NCBI GenBank assembly: GCA_008638375.1
Contig: CM018047.1
Location: forward strand, 51,530,679 to 51,594,678
Length of the DNA: 64,000 bases
Source of the DNA: Nyssa sinensis
Taxonomy: Eukaryota; Streptophyta; Magnoliopsida; Cornales; Nyssaceae
Reading direction: 5' to 3'
In this document: positions 12,450-25,185 of the stretch, one piece after another
Numbering within the stretch: position 1 is the first letter of the stretch
How the letters are laid out: every line of letters begins with the position of its first letter
The notes under the pieces: model-generated
Seen by the model: only the letters and a program-made list of their open reading frames with translations
What the model was told of the DNA's origin: nothing
Databases searched by the model: none
Translations under genes and position numbers: made by a program

Positions 12450-13985
12450 CACCGTGCTAACAAGTTCACTTATAGATTCCTTAACACAAAACGAGAAATC
12501 CCTCAAGGCAATCTCGATGGAACTTAAATCCAAGCATAGTTTACTTCACTTATGTCCTCCTTAATACAAGACAACCAACTCCAAGTGTTGACAACTAATT
12601 CCATATATGTCAACAACCACACAAAAGATTAAAATTCTTTCTTCAAACTATTCGTGACTTCCTTGATCATCGTGAAGCCAATTGCTCGATGAAATCTAAG
12701 GTTCCATTGACTTGACAATTGATTTTGGTCACAAGTGAACAACTGAGCAAGCGGCGACAAGTCACTTCTAATATCCAAAACATCATCGGCAATTCTAGAA
12801 TGAGATAACAATTTTTCACCCTTTCCAAGAGATGGTGTGACTTCTATAGATTCCATTAATGTACAAAGTTAAAGATCCTTTAAAGTTTTCTCATTGTGTA
12901 ACTCAATTGAGCCATTCCATAATTTGGGGTGTTCAATTAAGAATCCAACGGCCCTTTAAACTTTCAAAAATAATATTTTAAAAATTAGGGCCAAGTTTTC
13001 ACAAAAATATTAAATAATGTGAACAAATCACATAAACTCCAAAAGGTGATAAGCCCTTCAAGTTAAGCTTTTCGCCATTTTCAATCTTAAAGGAATTGAT
13101 TATTAGGCTACTTGGTTAAGGATATAGGTCACACAAAACATATTTGCACCATCATCGACCTAACCGTATTTAACAAAATCTAATTTTCTCATTTTTCTCA
13201 CTTAATTGTCTTGTAGTAATCAAACAAGTACTCTCGCTTACAATTAGTGTGAAGAATTTTAGAATTCTTCATTTTCGACACTCAACCACTTGACAAATGC
13301 TTAAAGCAATTAATGCTTATAACAATTCTCAAAGCAACTAATGCTTGAGTTAGGTGAGCAATCATAGTGTAAGTAATAAAGTAAGAAAACAAGAGGTTCT
13401 ATTATGTGCCTAATTTTCATAACATCATGAGTTCACATATGCTATTAGGACTGACTCTAGTGGATAAGGAGTTAGTCTATCTTACAAATAAGGTTTCTTA
13501 TAAATCTTTCTAATCAAATAGGGTTTACACACTAATAAACGGATTTTTGCGAGTAATCCCAATAGGTCTTCACAAGCTAATCTAGTTATCCAATCTAGTT
13601 CAACGTGTCTATATTATTGTTCAAAAAATAACATCGTAGAAAGTCATAAAAAAAATAAGTCCAAAATTATTAAATAATTGAATGAAACAGAGCCACTATT
13701 ATACTCATATAATGAAGCTGCTTCTAACATGGGATAAACTAAACTAATCAATCTATAATAAGCTATTATTTCACAAAGAATAAATACTTCTATTCAATTC
13801 CAAAGATTAAAATTTAAAGATGAGAAAATAACAACCTACAAAAATCACAAATCCAAACTATAAATAAAGTAACATAGATAAACAAGAAAACTATAATAAA
13901 CTTCATTTTTTATGATAGGGATCATGATCACCGAAATATTAAAAGCTTACATAAATAACTTAAGCAAACTTACCTGTAACAGTTC
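12450..13985. other. Unit 2 flank downstream of the RLP pseudogene
   Basis: Non-coding AT-rich homologue of 4205-6340, shorter by about 0.6 kb. Nothing else is recognised. Confidence 0.6.
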
Positions 13986-14639
13986 ACCTTCACCACAATC
14001 AGCTTCATCTTCCTGATTGAAACTTACGACCAGGCTTTGATCTTCTTCCATGATTTCTCCTTCATTCTCGAAGATTCATAATCCACTTGTCTTCCATCTT
14101 GCACGAAATTGTACACCCAATTGAAAATCCAATTACTAGTCCGCATCCATATCCCATCAAAATGATTTTCCAATCAAACAAACTATCGTTATCCGATCGC
14201 TCACCTCTCACCTTGTAAAGGCGGTGGTAGTGATATTACATCACTGATTTGTTTGCATTTCTTGGACAATGGCAACCCACATAATCACATTTTCCCTTTA
14301 TAAGAATCGTTCAAAAATGTATTGAACTGCTTGCCTTGTGGAATGATTCCCTCGAGTTGGTTGGAAAAGAGATCCAGATCTGAAAGGAATGTAAGGCTTG
14401 TAAGTTGTGGAGGAATCTCTCCGGAAAGTTTATTTCGCGATAGATCTAATGACTCGAGCTCAGCTAGGTCACCGAGTGATGGCGGAATTTTGTTGATAAA
14501 GCCATTTCGAGACAAGTTCAGGGCAATGAGAGATTTGAGATCCCTGATCTCTTTTGGGATTTCCCAATGGAATCTATTGTTAGAGAGATCAAGAGATTGA
14601 AGGATGGTAAGGATCCTCTCAAATACCATTTCAAACCCC

Positions 14640-14644
14640 TAGAT
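14640..14644. other. Target-site duplication of copia A, left
   Basis: TAGAT, matched at 19842-19846. The uninterrupted sequence in unit 1 carries one TAGAT at 6996-7000. Confidence 0.95.
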
Positions 14645-14961
14645 TGTTAGATTTACCACAACAACTGCCACCACAGCAAGCCATCTCAGCCACATGCTCC
14701 AGCTCAGTGATGATATCTCAGCACAATCCAGATGATTCTAGAATACCATGAGCTGTAATTATGTTTTATACAAATTGCACAAGTTAGTTAGAATCATGAT
14801 TTTTATTGATTCATTATAAGTAATATAAATAGAGAGCTCAACACGTTGTAAAGCAAGGATGAAGTAATGGAAGCTATATTTCTTTGCCACAAACTGCTTC
14901 TCTGCATTTCCCATTTTATCACTCTGTTTCTCTGCAGATAATTAGTCTTCCAAATCTGTTA
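14645..14961 (+). repeat. Copia A left LTR
   Basis: 317 bp, from TGTTAGATTTACC to CCAAATCTGTTA. At the variable sites it shares states with the left LTR of the other element (27358-27674), for example AGTAATGG and CTCAACACG. Confidence 0.95.
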
Positions 14962-14974
14962 TGGTATTAGAGCC
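14962..14974 (+). other. Copia A primer-binding site
   Basis: TGGTATTAGAGCC immediately after the LTR. The canonical plant site complementary to the 3' end of initiator tRNA-Met is TGGTATCAGAGCC, so one base has changed. Confidence 0.85.
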
Positions 14975-14978
14975 ATAA

Positions 14979-17900
14979 ATGGCTACAGAAAACACCAATT
15001 CTTCTGTCAACACCAATTCTTCTGTCAATACCAACTCTAAAGATCCATCGAGCCCTTATTTCCTCAACCCAAATGATGGTCCGGCAATGCTACTCACGAA
15101 CCACCTTCTTACTACTGAAAACTACCATTCTTGGGCACGCACCGTATGTCGTTCACTGAGAATAAAAAAGAAACTGGGTTTCATCGATGGTACTTTTCTT
15201 GAACCCTCCTCCATCGATGCTCTGTTAGAACCATGGCTTGAATGCAATGACATGGTTGTAACTTGGCTTCAAAATGCAATGTCTTTTGAAATCAAAAACA
15301 ATGTTGTTTATGTTGAAACTGCTCACGAATTGTGGCTTGAACTTGAACAACGTTTTGCCCAAAACAATGGGCCAAGGATCTATGAATTGAAGCAATCTAT
15401 GCACAATATTACCCAAGGTGATGATTCTGTCAGCCTCTACTTCTCTAAGTTGAAAATCTTATTTGATGAACTCCTCAATTTTGAACTTATTCCATCGTGT
15501 ACATATGGTGCCATGAAACCTGTTCTTGAGAACCAACAATGTGACTGGATGATGAAATTCCTCATGGGGCTCAACGAGTCTTTTAGCAACATCAAAGCAC
15601 AGATTGCCCTTCTCAAACCCACCCCATCCTTGAGTGAAGTTTATGCTCTCGTTCAACAAGAAAAAAAGCGTAAACAAATCTCCAATGTCCCCAATCTTCA
15701 TAATACACTTGCCTTGGCTACCAAAACTCATTATCCATCCTCCTGAGACATTCCCAAATCCTTTGGTTCCCAACGACGAGACAAACTATTTTGCACCTTT
15801 TGCAAAGTCTCAGGCCATTCTCTGGACAAGTGTTTTAAGGCCAATCCAAATCTTGAGAAACCCACATGTACACACTGTCATCTCGTTGGTCACACTGCAG
15901 AGAGATGTTACAAATTGCATGGTTATCCTCCTGGCTATAAGCTTGCAAATCGATCCAGAGAACCTAACCCATCTGTTAACCAAATTAGTCTCTCCAATCA
16001 AGAACAGATCAGTGAAGATTCTCCAGCAGTTCTAACTAAAGCACAGTATCAACATCTCATTGCTTTGCTCCAATCTCACGATCCACAACCAGCTGCCAAT
16101 CAAGTTCGGACCATTGATCCACCTCCAGTTTGTCCTTCGCCTTCCTCCATGTCTGGTATAGCTTCCTGTTTTTTAGTTTCTCATACAACATCTTCACATT
16201 ATATACCTTGGATTATAGACGAAGGTGCAACAGATCATATGATTTGCTGCACCTCCATTTATAGTTCTCCACCCATCAAAGTTGATTTTAAAGTCAGATT
16301 TTCAAATGGTAATCATGCCAATGTTACTCATAAGGGTATTGTTAAACTCACTTCTGCCATTACTCTCAAAGATGTTTTATGCATTCCTTCTTTTAATTTC
16401 AATCTTCTCTCAACCAAAAAACTAATTCAGGACATTAATTGTTGCTTTGTTTTCTTTGCTAATGAGTGTTATGTGCAGGACCTTTTTCCTTGGAGCACAA
16501 TTGGGAAAGGTGAGGCTGTCAATGGTCTTTATCATCTTCGGCTGACAGGAGTGTCTCCCACAGCCCTCTCTTCCATTTTATCCACTTTACCTTTACGTAA
16601 ATACCCTATTCTGCCTCTGTTACTTCTCAGCAGAGTATTCACCATTTATGGCATTGTAAAATGGGTCATTTGTTTGACTCAAGATTATCTTTGTTACAAA
16701 CAGATTTACCTCTCTTAACTTCTATGGATTCAATTACTCCATGTTCTACATGTCATTTAGCAAAACATCACAGATTACCTTTTCCCATTGGTGACAGCCG
16801 CGCCTCAAAACCATTTGATCTCATCCACTGTGACATTTGGGAACCTTGCACCCAAATGGCTTATGATGGATCACAATATTTCTTAACAATTATTGATGAT
16901 TTTACTAGATCCACTTGGATCTATTTAATGAAAAACAAATCTCAAACTTGACCTTTACTTCAATCTTTTTGCTCACTAATTGAAACACAATTCCACACAA
17001 AGCTTAAAGCACGTCGATCTGATAATGGAAATGGATTTTCAATGACTAATTTTTTCATGCAAAAAGGGATTGTTCACCAAAAAACCTGTGTCGATAGCCC
17101 CCAACAAAAGGGGGTTGTAGAACGGAAGCATCAACACATTTTGAATGTTGCTCGTGCCTTAAAATTTCAATCCGGTGTTCCCTTGTCTTTTTGGAATGAT
17201 TGTATTTTAACCGCTACTTATCTCATTAACAAAACACCATCCCCCAATTTGCAAAATCATAGCCCATATCAACTTCCCTTCCACACCAAACCAACCTATT
17301 ACCACTTGAGAACCTTCGGCTGCCTTTGCTATGCATCTACCTTAAAACAAAACTGACACAAATTTGACTCTAGAGCATGAAAATGCATTCTGCTTGGATA
17401 GCCCTTCGGCATCAAAGGCTACAAGTTATTTGATTTAACCAACCACTCCATTTTCTACTCTAGAGATGTCACTTTCTATGAACACATCTTTCCCTATAAT
17501 ACTAATCTTTCCACTACACAGCCCTTCCCCCACTCTGCCATGCCTCAGTTTCCCTCTCTTGGTACTGACACCATCACCCAATCCCTACCATCCCACTCTG
17601 CTATTCCTCCAACATACTCACCATCACAGCAAGCTTCACCTCTCATTTCCTTTGACCCTCCCACTGTACCCTCTCCCTCGCATCTGCCTATTCCTCACAT
17701 TCCCTCACCTATTCTCACACACCAACCCTCTCCACAATCCTTTTCTCCCAACACAACCCAAACACAACCTCCTTCCCGCATATCCACCCGCCCAAAAATA
17801 TCACCCGCTTACCTCCAGGACTACTCCTATCAGCAGGTCCTTACACCCACTTCTTCCCTTTCAAGCTCAGAGATCCAAGGTTATTCCCTTACTCCTCATT

Positions 17901-19460
17901 TATATCCCTTGCATTCTGTCTTGTCTCATGCTAAATTGTCTTCCCCCCATGCTGCTTTTGCTATCTCTATTCTTAATCATACTGAACCTTTCACTTATGC
18001 ACAAGCTGTAAAAAGCTTAGACCGGCGTGTTGCAATGGATAATGAGATTGCTGCATTGGAATTGAATAAGACTTGGGATGTTATTGATCTGCCTATTGGG
18101 CAGAAGACCATTGGTTCCAAATGGGTTTACAAAATTAAATACAACTCTAATGGCACAATTGCAAGGCACAAGGCCCGTTTAGTTGCCAAGGGTTACACCC
18201 AAGAGGAGGGCGTTGATTACCATGAGACATTCGCCGTTGTAACCAAACTTGTTACGGTCAAGACCTTACTAGCCGTGGCTGCAATCAACGGATGGAAACT
18301 TCATCAATTCGATGTTACCAACGCCTTTTTACAAGGCGAGTTGGAGGAAGACGTGTATATGAAAATCCCTTCTGGTTACTCAGTCAAGGAAAGAAAAAGG
18401 TTTGCAAATTAAACAAGAGCTTGTATGGCCTCAAACAGGCTTCTCGCCAATGGTATGCCAAATTTTCATCTTCCTTGTTACAATTTAGATTTATTCAGTC
18501 CAGAGCTGATTATAGCCTTTTTACCAAAGGCAGTGGTTCCTCCTTTCTCGCTCTACTTGTGTATGTTGATGATATAGTTGTAGCTTCCAATGATCACCAT
18601 GGTATTTCAGCTCTCAAAACTTTTCTCAAATCGAAGTTCCAGATCAAGGATCTTGGGCCACTTAAATATTTTCTCGGTTTGGAGGTAGCCCGAAACTAAA
18701 CTGGAATACAATTATGCCAGCGGAAATATTGCCTGGACATTCTAGCCGATGCTGGCTTCACTGGCTGCAAGCCCAGTTTAATTCCCATGGACCCGAATCT
18801 CAAACTTAACAAGGATGAAGGCCAATTGCTCTTTGATCCATCAGAATTCCGCAGGCTCATTGGACGGCTTCTCTACTTAACCATCACACGTCCTGATCAT
18901 TCTTTCTCTGTTAACCTGCTAAGTTAATACATGAGTGCTCCTCGGGTTCCACATCTTCAAGCAGCTTACAAGGTGCTGCATTATGTCAAAAAATCACCAG
19001 GTCAGGGACTGTTCTTCCCTGCCTTGTCTTCTTATCAATTAATATCCTGTTGTGATTCCGATTGGGCATCATGCCCAGATACTAGAAGATCCACAACTGG
19101 CTACTGTGTGTTTCTCGAGCAATCACTCATTTCATGGAAGTGCAAGAAGTAGACCACCATTTCCCGTAGTTCAGCTAAGGAAGAGTATCGGTCTATGGCT
19201 CTGCTTCTTGTGAGCTTGTCTGGCTCAAGTATTTACTTACTGATCTCATGGTTCTTCATCCTCAGCCCGTCATCCTTCACTGTGACAGCAAGTCTGCTCT
19301 ACACATTGCATCCAACCCAGTTTTCCACGAAAGGACTAAGCCTATTGAATTAGATTGTCATCTAATTCGGGATAAAATTCAAGAGGGTGTTATCTCTACT
19401 GCCTACACGCCATCTTCTTGCCAGATAGCCGATATCCTCACACAAGCTCTCTCTTCTCCA
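14979..19460 (+). pseudogene. Copia A gag-pol remnant
   Basis: The gag begins at 14979 with the plant copia gag domain (key text ENYHSWARTV, KKLGFIDGTF). A stop at 15744 interrupts it, and two CX2CX4HX4C zinc knuckles and LHGYPPGYK follow in the same frame. The protease motif reads IIDEGATDH instead of the usual DSGA. The pre-integrase and integrase parts (16661-17356) show HCDIWEP, SDNGNGF and GVVERKHQH; the DNG motif has lost its usual E, and a stop lies near 16951. In RT the thumb side begins [20 protein letters not shown] frameshift at an A-rich run near 18390 follows, then [14 protein letters not shown] and the catalytic YVDD. RNase H text follows ([17 protein letters not shown]). At least three stops or frameshifts are shared with element B, so the copy cannot mobilise itself. 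Confidence 0.92.
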
Positions 19461-19524
19461 CTATTCTATTCTTTATTACGCAAGATGGGAGTTATTGACA
19501 TACACTCTCCATCTTGTGGGGGGG

Positions 19525-19841
19525 TGTTAGATTTACCACAACAACTGCCACCACAGCAAGCCATCTCAGCCACATGCTCCAGCTCAGTGATGATATCTCA
19601 GCACAATCCAGATGATTCTAGAATACCATGAGCTGTAATTCTGTTTTATACAAATTGCACAAGTTAGTTAGAATCATGATTTTTATTGATTCTTTGTAAG
19701 TAATATAAATAGAGAGCTCAGCACGTTGTAAAACAAGGATGAAGAAATGGAAGCTATATTTCTCTGCAACACACTGCTTCTCTGCATTTCCCATTTTATC
19801 ACTCTGTTTCTCTGCAGATAATTAGTCTTCCAAATCTGTTA
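19525..19841 (+). repeat. Copia A right LTR
   Basis: 317 bp, preceded by the polypurine tract GTGGGGGGG (seven final G). At variable sites it groups with the right LTR of element B rather than with its own left LTR. Confidence 0.95.
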
Positions 19842-21263
19842 TAGATCGTAATTGTCACTGAATCTTGATAATAGGATTCAACGTCTACTCCAGCATATTT
19901 TGGTTCAGACATATTTTCATTGACCATTGCCATCGCCTTTAAACTCAGGAAGAATTATTTTGGAAGCACACCTGTAAATTCATTTGAAGAGATGTCTAGA
20001 ATACCCAACTCTGGGAAAACAAATTTAGTCTCTGGATTTTCAATTGGACCATAAAATCTGTTGGATCGCAATACAAGAACCTTTAGTGAAGGCAGTTTCC
20101 CCAACCAGAATGGAAATGTATCGACTATCTTGTTGTTTCCTAGGTCGAAAACCCGTAACATAGTGCAATTGGCTAAAGATCTAGGCACCTGCCCTGACTG
20201 GTTGCTAACGCAAAATCGGGTGGCATACGGTGAAAGTTGTTCTCTTGCAGGTTCAACACAGAGAGATTGCCAAACTTACCAAGACATTCCGGGATCGCTC
20301 CGTGCAGCTGGTTATGAGAGGCATCAACAAATTCCAGATTACTCGAATTGCATATTACTGTAGGGAATGATCCTTGCAACATGTTGTCATGGAGATCGAC
20401 AGTATGTAATGAAGAAAGGGACACAATAGGAAGAATTTGGTCTATGGCATTCAATAAGTTGTGAGAAAGATTCAGATAATACAGATTATTGGTCCATATC
20501 CAGTCGGGTCTTTGGCCACCAATTTTGTTGTCAGAAAGATCGGGCCACTCGAGGCTGTCTTGGTTTTTCAGAAAATCTGGAAACCTAGTTATGTTGCAGG
20601 AGCGCATTTGTAGCCTACCTAACATGGGAAATGAATGATTCCCATTGCCATTGATGATCCACGTGCTATTGTTTGAGTCACCTAGAAGAGGTTGTTCCGG
20701 AAAATCTACTGCACTGTGAGAAAGGACCAAGAAATCAAGTCCGTCCTTCCAAATCCAGCTGGGTACATAACCGTGAATTTGGTTGTCAGAAAGATTTAGA
20801 GTTTCCAGTTGAACTTGGCTTCTAAGCAAATCCGGAAATTCAGTTAAATTGCAAGAACTCAAGCCCCAGTCCACAAGCCGGGGAAATGTAAAGATACTGT
20901 CCTCACGTTTAATTGACAAGCTGTTGTCTGAGAGGACGATACTGAACAAGTTCTTGAGGTTCTGGAACATGCCCAACTTTACGCCACCCTTGAAGTGGCA
21001 ACCAGAAAGTGAAAGACGTGAAAGCCTTGGAAGTTCAGAGATTGACCTCGGTATTGGCCCTTCCAAGTCATTGCCATCCAAATACAGATTTTCCAATACA
21101 GAAGTAGATGCATTTATGAACTCCAGTTGACTGCCGAATCGGTTTCATTGCCATGGAATGGAGGAATTGGCCCGCTGAATCTGTTAAAGGAAAGATCCAA
21201 GTTGACAGTTCGGGTAAGGTTTGCGAGTGATGATGGGATAGAAAGAGTAAAAATAGAACCCAT

Positions 21264-23292
21264 GATCTCTCTTCCAAAAAATCATGAATTACCAAAAACA
21301 AACATATGGGGAGGGAGTTACTGAGCATAATGTATCCCAAGGAAACTTCAAATATCAATTCTCTTTCTCAAAAAAAAAAAAAAAAAAAAACAGAATTGGG
21401 TGATTCAGTTTATCCCAACTTTCCATTATTTATTTGAATCACACAAAAAACTTTTTGAATACCCAGTAAAAAGAGGTTTTCATTTCTGTAAAATATATAA
21501 TTAACAACTTGAAGTTGTCCATTAATACATAATCTCATTTCTGTAACAGATCCGGAAGAAAAATATTGCTAAGCAATAGGAGTCGGTCAATTCATTGTAT
21601 TTCACCCTAAACTTGCTATAGGTAAATCAATTTTTCTCATTCAATCTTATTTAGTTGATCGAGCTCTTTAAAAGTTGTATGAAACAAGCAACTGTGGTAT
21701 ATGATTACTTGAAAACACTTTGTGACATCAACACGCTTTTAACTGTAGTAAACCAATTTTATAATTCAACAATTAGTTCTGAGTTCTTGCATTTTCTAAC
21801 TTGGCTGAATTTTCCATTGTCATTTTAAAATTCAAGTCTTGTACGGATAATTTTTCTTTTTTTTTTTGTTTTGAGAATACAAATGGAAATTCAACAATCC
21901 AATTTTTGTCGGGTGCGAGTAAACTCTTCGAGCCTAGATTTACGTCATTAGTGACCCTTGAGATGAAATTAAATCTAAAATCTTTGACATAAAACCTAAG
22001 TCTCTTTTTAACTCGTCCAATTCCGAGCTTGCTAGATTTACATAAAATTTGACTCATTGACAATGTCACTGTTAATGTAGAAAGTGACAATGTCAAGTTC
22101 GGTTCAACAACTTTTCAGATACATGTAAAAGTATATGATTCAAGATTGAAAACAAATTAAAATCACACTATTAGTCACTTGTTCTTAATCCAGATCATGT
22201 TGCCTGCTTGACCAAAGACCACACCATCCCCTTCAACAAGTCAGTCAACCTCTAATATATTAATTTGTGCCTCTTCCAAAGCTGAATTTATATAATAATA
22301 TATAATCTGGTGTTAAATGTCCCATTAACTCCATGAGAATCATGGTTAGGTCCTACCAAACCTGCTGGTTAAATTGTAAATTGAGCTGGCCTCCCCCTCT
22401 ACCTTTAAGTTTAATTAATAAAGGAAGTCTCTCGTTGTACGCACCAATTATAGTACTTTTCTTAATATTATGCATATCATTTACTATAAATTTATAAATT
22501 ATTTTAGTCAAAATTATTGAGTTTGAACCAACGAAAAATAAAATCATTCAACAATTTATTGCCTAGTTTAAAATTTTAAATGGATCTCAAACTCCTTTCA
22601 AAAGATGAAAGGTTCTTAGAGCATGTTTGGCGGGACGATCGAGTGTAAAAAAATGAGCCATCCCCACGATTCTTCAGACAAAAGTATGAGGAGCAAGAGT
22701 AATTATCTAGTGTGATTGTTACTCTACATCATCATCAGATGTGGTGTGACTATCACTCACAAATACAACACTACCTTGCAAAATTCATGAAGTAAACTTA
22801 AAATTTTGTAAGAAGTCATCACTCCAGATCAGATAGTGACGTAGAATGACGGTCATACGGATCATTTCTCAAAGAGTAGGGAAAAACAGCGAGTCCCCCT
22901 TTAGAGGTGGACATGTGCACCAAACGGATACTAAGTCCTAGCCGGACATGAATCAAGAGGTTTCTTGGTAGGAGAAAGACTACCTTCCAATCATCCAAGG
23001 AATTACTTAATACTGCACTTCAAACAAAAAGGAGAGGGTGCAATTCAAAAGATGAAAAGCCCTCTAAAATGACCCGAATGAAGCTTAGTCTTCTCTTCTA
23101 GTCTTAATGGGCTGATGACAGCTAGAAAGTTGAATTCAAAGGCTAACTCTGGTCCTTCACATATGCTTTTAAAAAGGGTTTGTTGGCTGACTTGGCTGTG
23201 TCCCCAAAATAACCCAAAACTTTCTCTGGTTGAAAAAAGGGTTACTTCTGTAAAATCAATCCAAAATCCCTTAACCCATGGATTTTAAACCT
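21264..23292. other. Unit 2 spacer
   Basis: Non-coding homologue of 8524-10549, with a longer poly-A tract (about 21370-21390). The empty hAT site CCTCTAAT is at 22249-22256. No gene is visible. Confidence 0.6.
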
Positions 23293-23300
23293 TATAAATA
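23293..23300 (+). promoter_or_regulatory. TATA box of DUF761-like gene, copy 2
   Basis: TATAAATA, 107 bases before the ATG at 23400. Sequence and context match copies 1 and 3. Confidence 0.7.
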
Positions 23301-23399
23301 GCTCTCCTCTCCACATAGCAAAAGGCAGACCAATCTCAGTCTCAATAAACTCCCCTCACTCCCAAGAGAGATTATTCATCTTTTTTCCTTATAGAACAT

Positions 23400-24029
23400 A
23401 TGGATCAAGTCAGTCAACATATCTTTCAAATTCCAAGTCAGTTCAGCCAATTCCAGTTCTCAAAGAAAGCGATCCAAATTATACTCCCACTCTCTGTATT
23501 TTCCTTCCTAATTTCCTACTCTTTCTCGCTTCCTTTCCTTCTTCATTGCTTCAATGCATTTTCCATTCAACTCTTTAACTACGGTACTGACAGGCATTGC
23601 ATATTCCTCTTTTGCAATGGAATTCTAGTTTTTCTCATCAAAAGTTCCGGCCTGATCAGCAACCCTCCACTGGGTAATGATATTAACAGGGAACATGTCA
23701 AGAACAATGGTGACGATCAACAAATAGTGCGTGAATTATCGGAGATGAAAGCATTGGCAACAGAAGAAGTTGCTATGGAAGTTGAAGAAGAGCAAGGACA
23801 AGAAAATGGGAATTTGGTTGCAGTAGTGGATGCTGAAAATGGGCTTCTGGTTACAGAAGCTGCAGATGAAGAAGACGATGAGTTCATCATTATTGAAGAA
23901 GAGGGAGAAGAAGGAATTGGGTTGTTGAGTGCAGAGGAATTGAACGAGAAATGTGATGATTTTATAAAGAAGATGAAAGAAGGAATCAGAATTGAGGCCC
24001 AACACCCAATCCTGGTTCAATGTCTGTGA
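23400..24029 (+). CDS. DUF761-like membrane protein with acidic region, copy 2
   Basis: Single-exon, 209 residues, with the same architecture as the 10658 copy: two hydrophobic segments, an acidic middle and the C-terminal motif LLSAEELNEKCDDFIKKMKE. Relative to copy 1 it lacks three glutamates in the acidic run (an in-frame 9-bp loss). It has only a few substitutions, for example S for L in the first hydrophobic segment, K to E in the C-terminal motif and E to G before IRIEAQ. The promoter and leader are conserved. The intact frame after duplication suggests it could still be expressed, but this is an inference. Confidence 0.85.
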   Translation: MDQVSQHIFQIPSQFSQFQFSKKAIQIILPLSVFSFLISYSFSLPFLLHCFNAFSIQLFNYGTDRHCIFLFCNGILVFLIKSSGLISNPPLGNDINREHVKNNGDDQQIVRELSEMKALATEEVAMEVEEEQGQENGNLVAVVDAENGLLVTEAADEEDDEFIIIEEEGEEGIGLLSAEELNEKCDDFIKKMKEGIRIEAQHPILVQCL

Positions 24030-25185
24030 CCAGAAAAGCTAATACTCATATGTAAAGATTTTCCCTGCATGCTTGTTTATAATATCAGTTTCAGTTTCAT
24101 TTTAGCTGAAATATGTTTGGATGAGCGCCCCGCCCCCCCGGGGCGCTATCAAAGCTTTTTCTGTTACTATATCAAATAAGAAAGTTACCCATTTGTTCTG
24201 AGTGAATGCTATTGAGAATTAAATCACAAGTTTGTACTCAAGGAGGCATTCTTTAGTTGGAATAGACCTTAGACTATCTTCATTGGTGACTCAAATTCAA
24301 ACCCAAATTTTACTTAAAATTTGAGTAAATGGTAAATCAGAGTTTGATGTTTTCCAATAATCACTTAAATTTTTACTCAAATCTTTTTTAAAAATTTACG
24401 CCTTATCCCTAAAACTATTTTACGTCATTTTCTTTCAAAAATCATTTTCCTTTTTTTCCTTCCAAACCTCTTTCACTCTTAATTTTCATTCTCTTCCAAA
24501 TTTTTTCACCAATTTTTTTTTCTATTATTTTCATTCCCTCTTCTTTTTCCTTCCAAATCTTTTTTTGTGTGTGTTTTTTTTTAAGATGTAACTTTTTTTG
24601 TGTGTTTCTACAAACCACCTTCTTTTCTTGTCTTTCTTTCTCCACCGACTTTCTTGAAGTCGAAGACAGCATCACCTTGGTCGACGCCATCTCCGCGGAT
24701 TTATAAGGCTCTAAACTTTTTCTCTCTCTACTCTAATCTCTATCTACTGTTTATCTCTCTCTGTAATTCTATATCTATCTATTTTCCACTCTCTCTTGAG
24801 TGATGATTTTCTCTCTTCTAGGGTTTTGGATTTTGATTTTATCTCTCTGTACAGATACAGAAATTCTCTCAAATAATGGAGTTATGAGAGCTTGAGAAAT
24901 TCCTTCAAAAAGATGTGTTCTTTAGCCATTGAAGAGCATATATAGTGACTGCACAAATCCATACTGATTTTTTCCTTTTCCTGATTTTTTTTTTTCCATC
25001 AGTGAAGGTTGGCCTTGCGTTTTCCTTTTCCTGATTTTTTTTCCATTTCTTTTCCTTGTCTTTTCCTTTCATTTTCCATCTGAGGTGAGATTAGGTAAGG
25101 GAAAAATAGCCGTTAGAAATTTGATGTTGTGAATAGTAGTGTACTAATTTGGGTTTGGATTTGAGTAAAAACTGATTTGGGTTTG
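24030..25185. other. 3' flank of copy 2 with truncated MITE-like repeat
   Basis: Homologue of 11297-12449. The C-rich spot has here become a perfect 8-bp-stem GC palindrome (24124-24147). Pyrimidine-rich sequence then runs to the unit boundary. No gene is seen. Confidence 0.55.
24124..24147. repeat. GC-rich hairpin
   Basis: AGCGCCCC (24124-24131) pairs with GGGGCGCT (24140-24147) around a GC-rich loop. The homologous positions in copies 1 and 3 differ in sequence and length, so this is a local rearrangement or an assembly problem at a C run. Confidence 0.75.

Larger units (their letters stand above)
14645..19841 (+). mobile_element. Ty1/copia LTR retrotransposon A (defective)
   Basis: A complete but disabled 5197-bp element. 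It has 317-bp LTRs at both ends and a primer-binding site TGGTATTAGAGCC directly after the left LTR (one base from the usual tRNA-Met match). A gag-pol region in copia order (gag, protease, integrase, RT, RNase H) follows, with a G-rich polypurine tract before the right LTR and a 5-bp duplication TAGAT. The LTRs begin TGTTAG and end CTGTTA rather than CA. About nine differences separate the two LTRs by eye, so the insertion is not recent. The element lies on the plus strand, opposite to the RLP. Confidence 0.95.
14005..21263 (-). pseudogene. RLP pseudogene, unit 2, split by copia element
   Basis: The 3' part (14005-14639) encodes the last LRRs and the transmembrane end; the 5' part (19847-21263) encodes the remaining LRRs; the copia element sits between them. 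It shares lesions with the other copies: no 5' end, the frameshift after ATSQG (near 20175-20190) and the stop before LCGLP (near 14285). Its own damage includes a deletion of about 110 bases near 21146, which removes one to two LRRs that are intact in units 1 and 3. Local LRR text such as LETLNLSDNQIHGYVPSWIW remains clear. No functional receptor can be made from this copy. Confidence 0.88.
12450..25185. repeat. Tandem segmental duplication, unit 2
   Basis: Same content and orientation as unit 1, plus the copia element 14645-19841 and minus about 0.6 kb in the left flank. It joins unit 1 at ATTTGGGTTTG/CACCGTGCTAAC and unit 3 at the equivalent junction. It is nearest to unit 3 in sequence and shares the copia insertion. 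Confidence 0.92.

Noticed and set aside
11741..12533. Several short lysine-rich or phenylalanine-rich frames on both strands
   Set aside because: They come from T/C-rich non-coding DNA in the MITE-like flank.
17466..18011. Proline/leucine-rich alternative frame within copia A
   Set aside because: It overlaps the pol linker between integrase and RT in another frame; a shadow of the C-rich coding strand.
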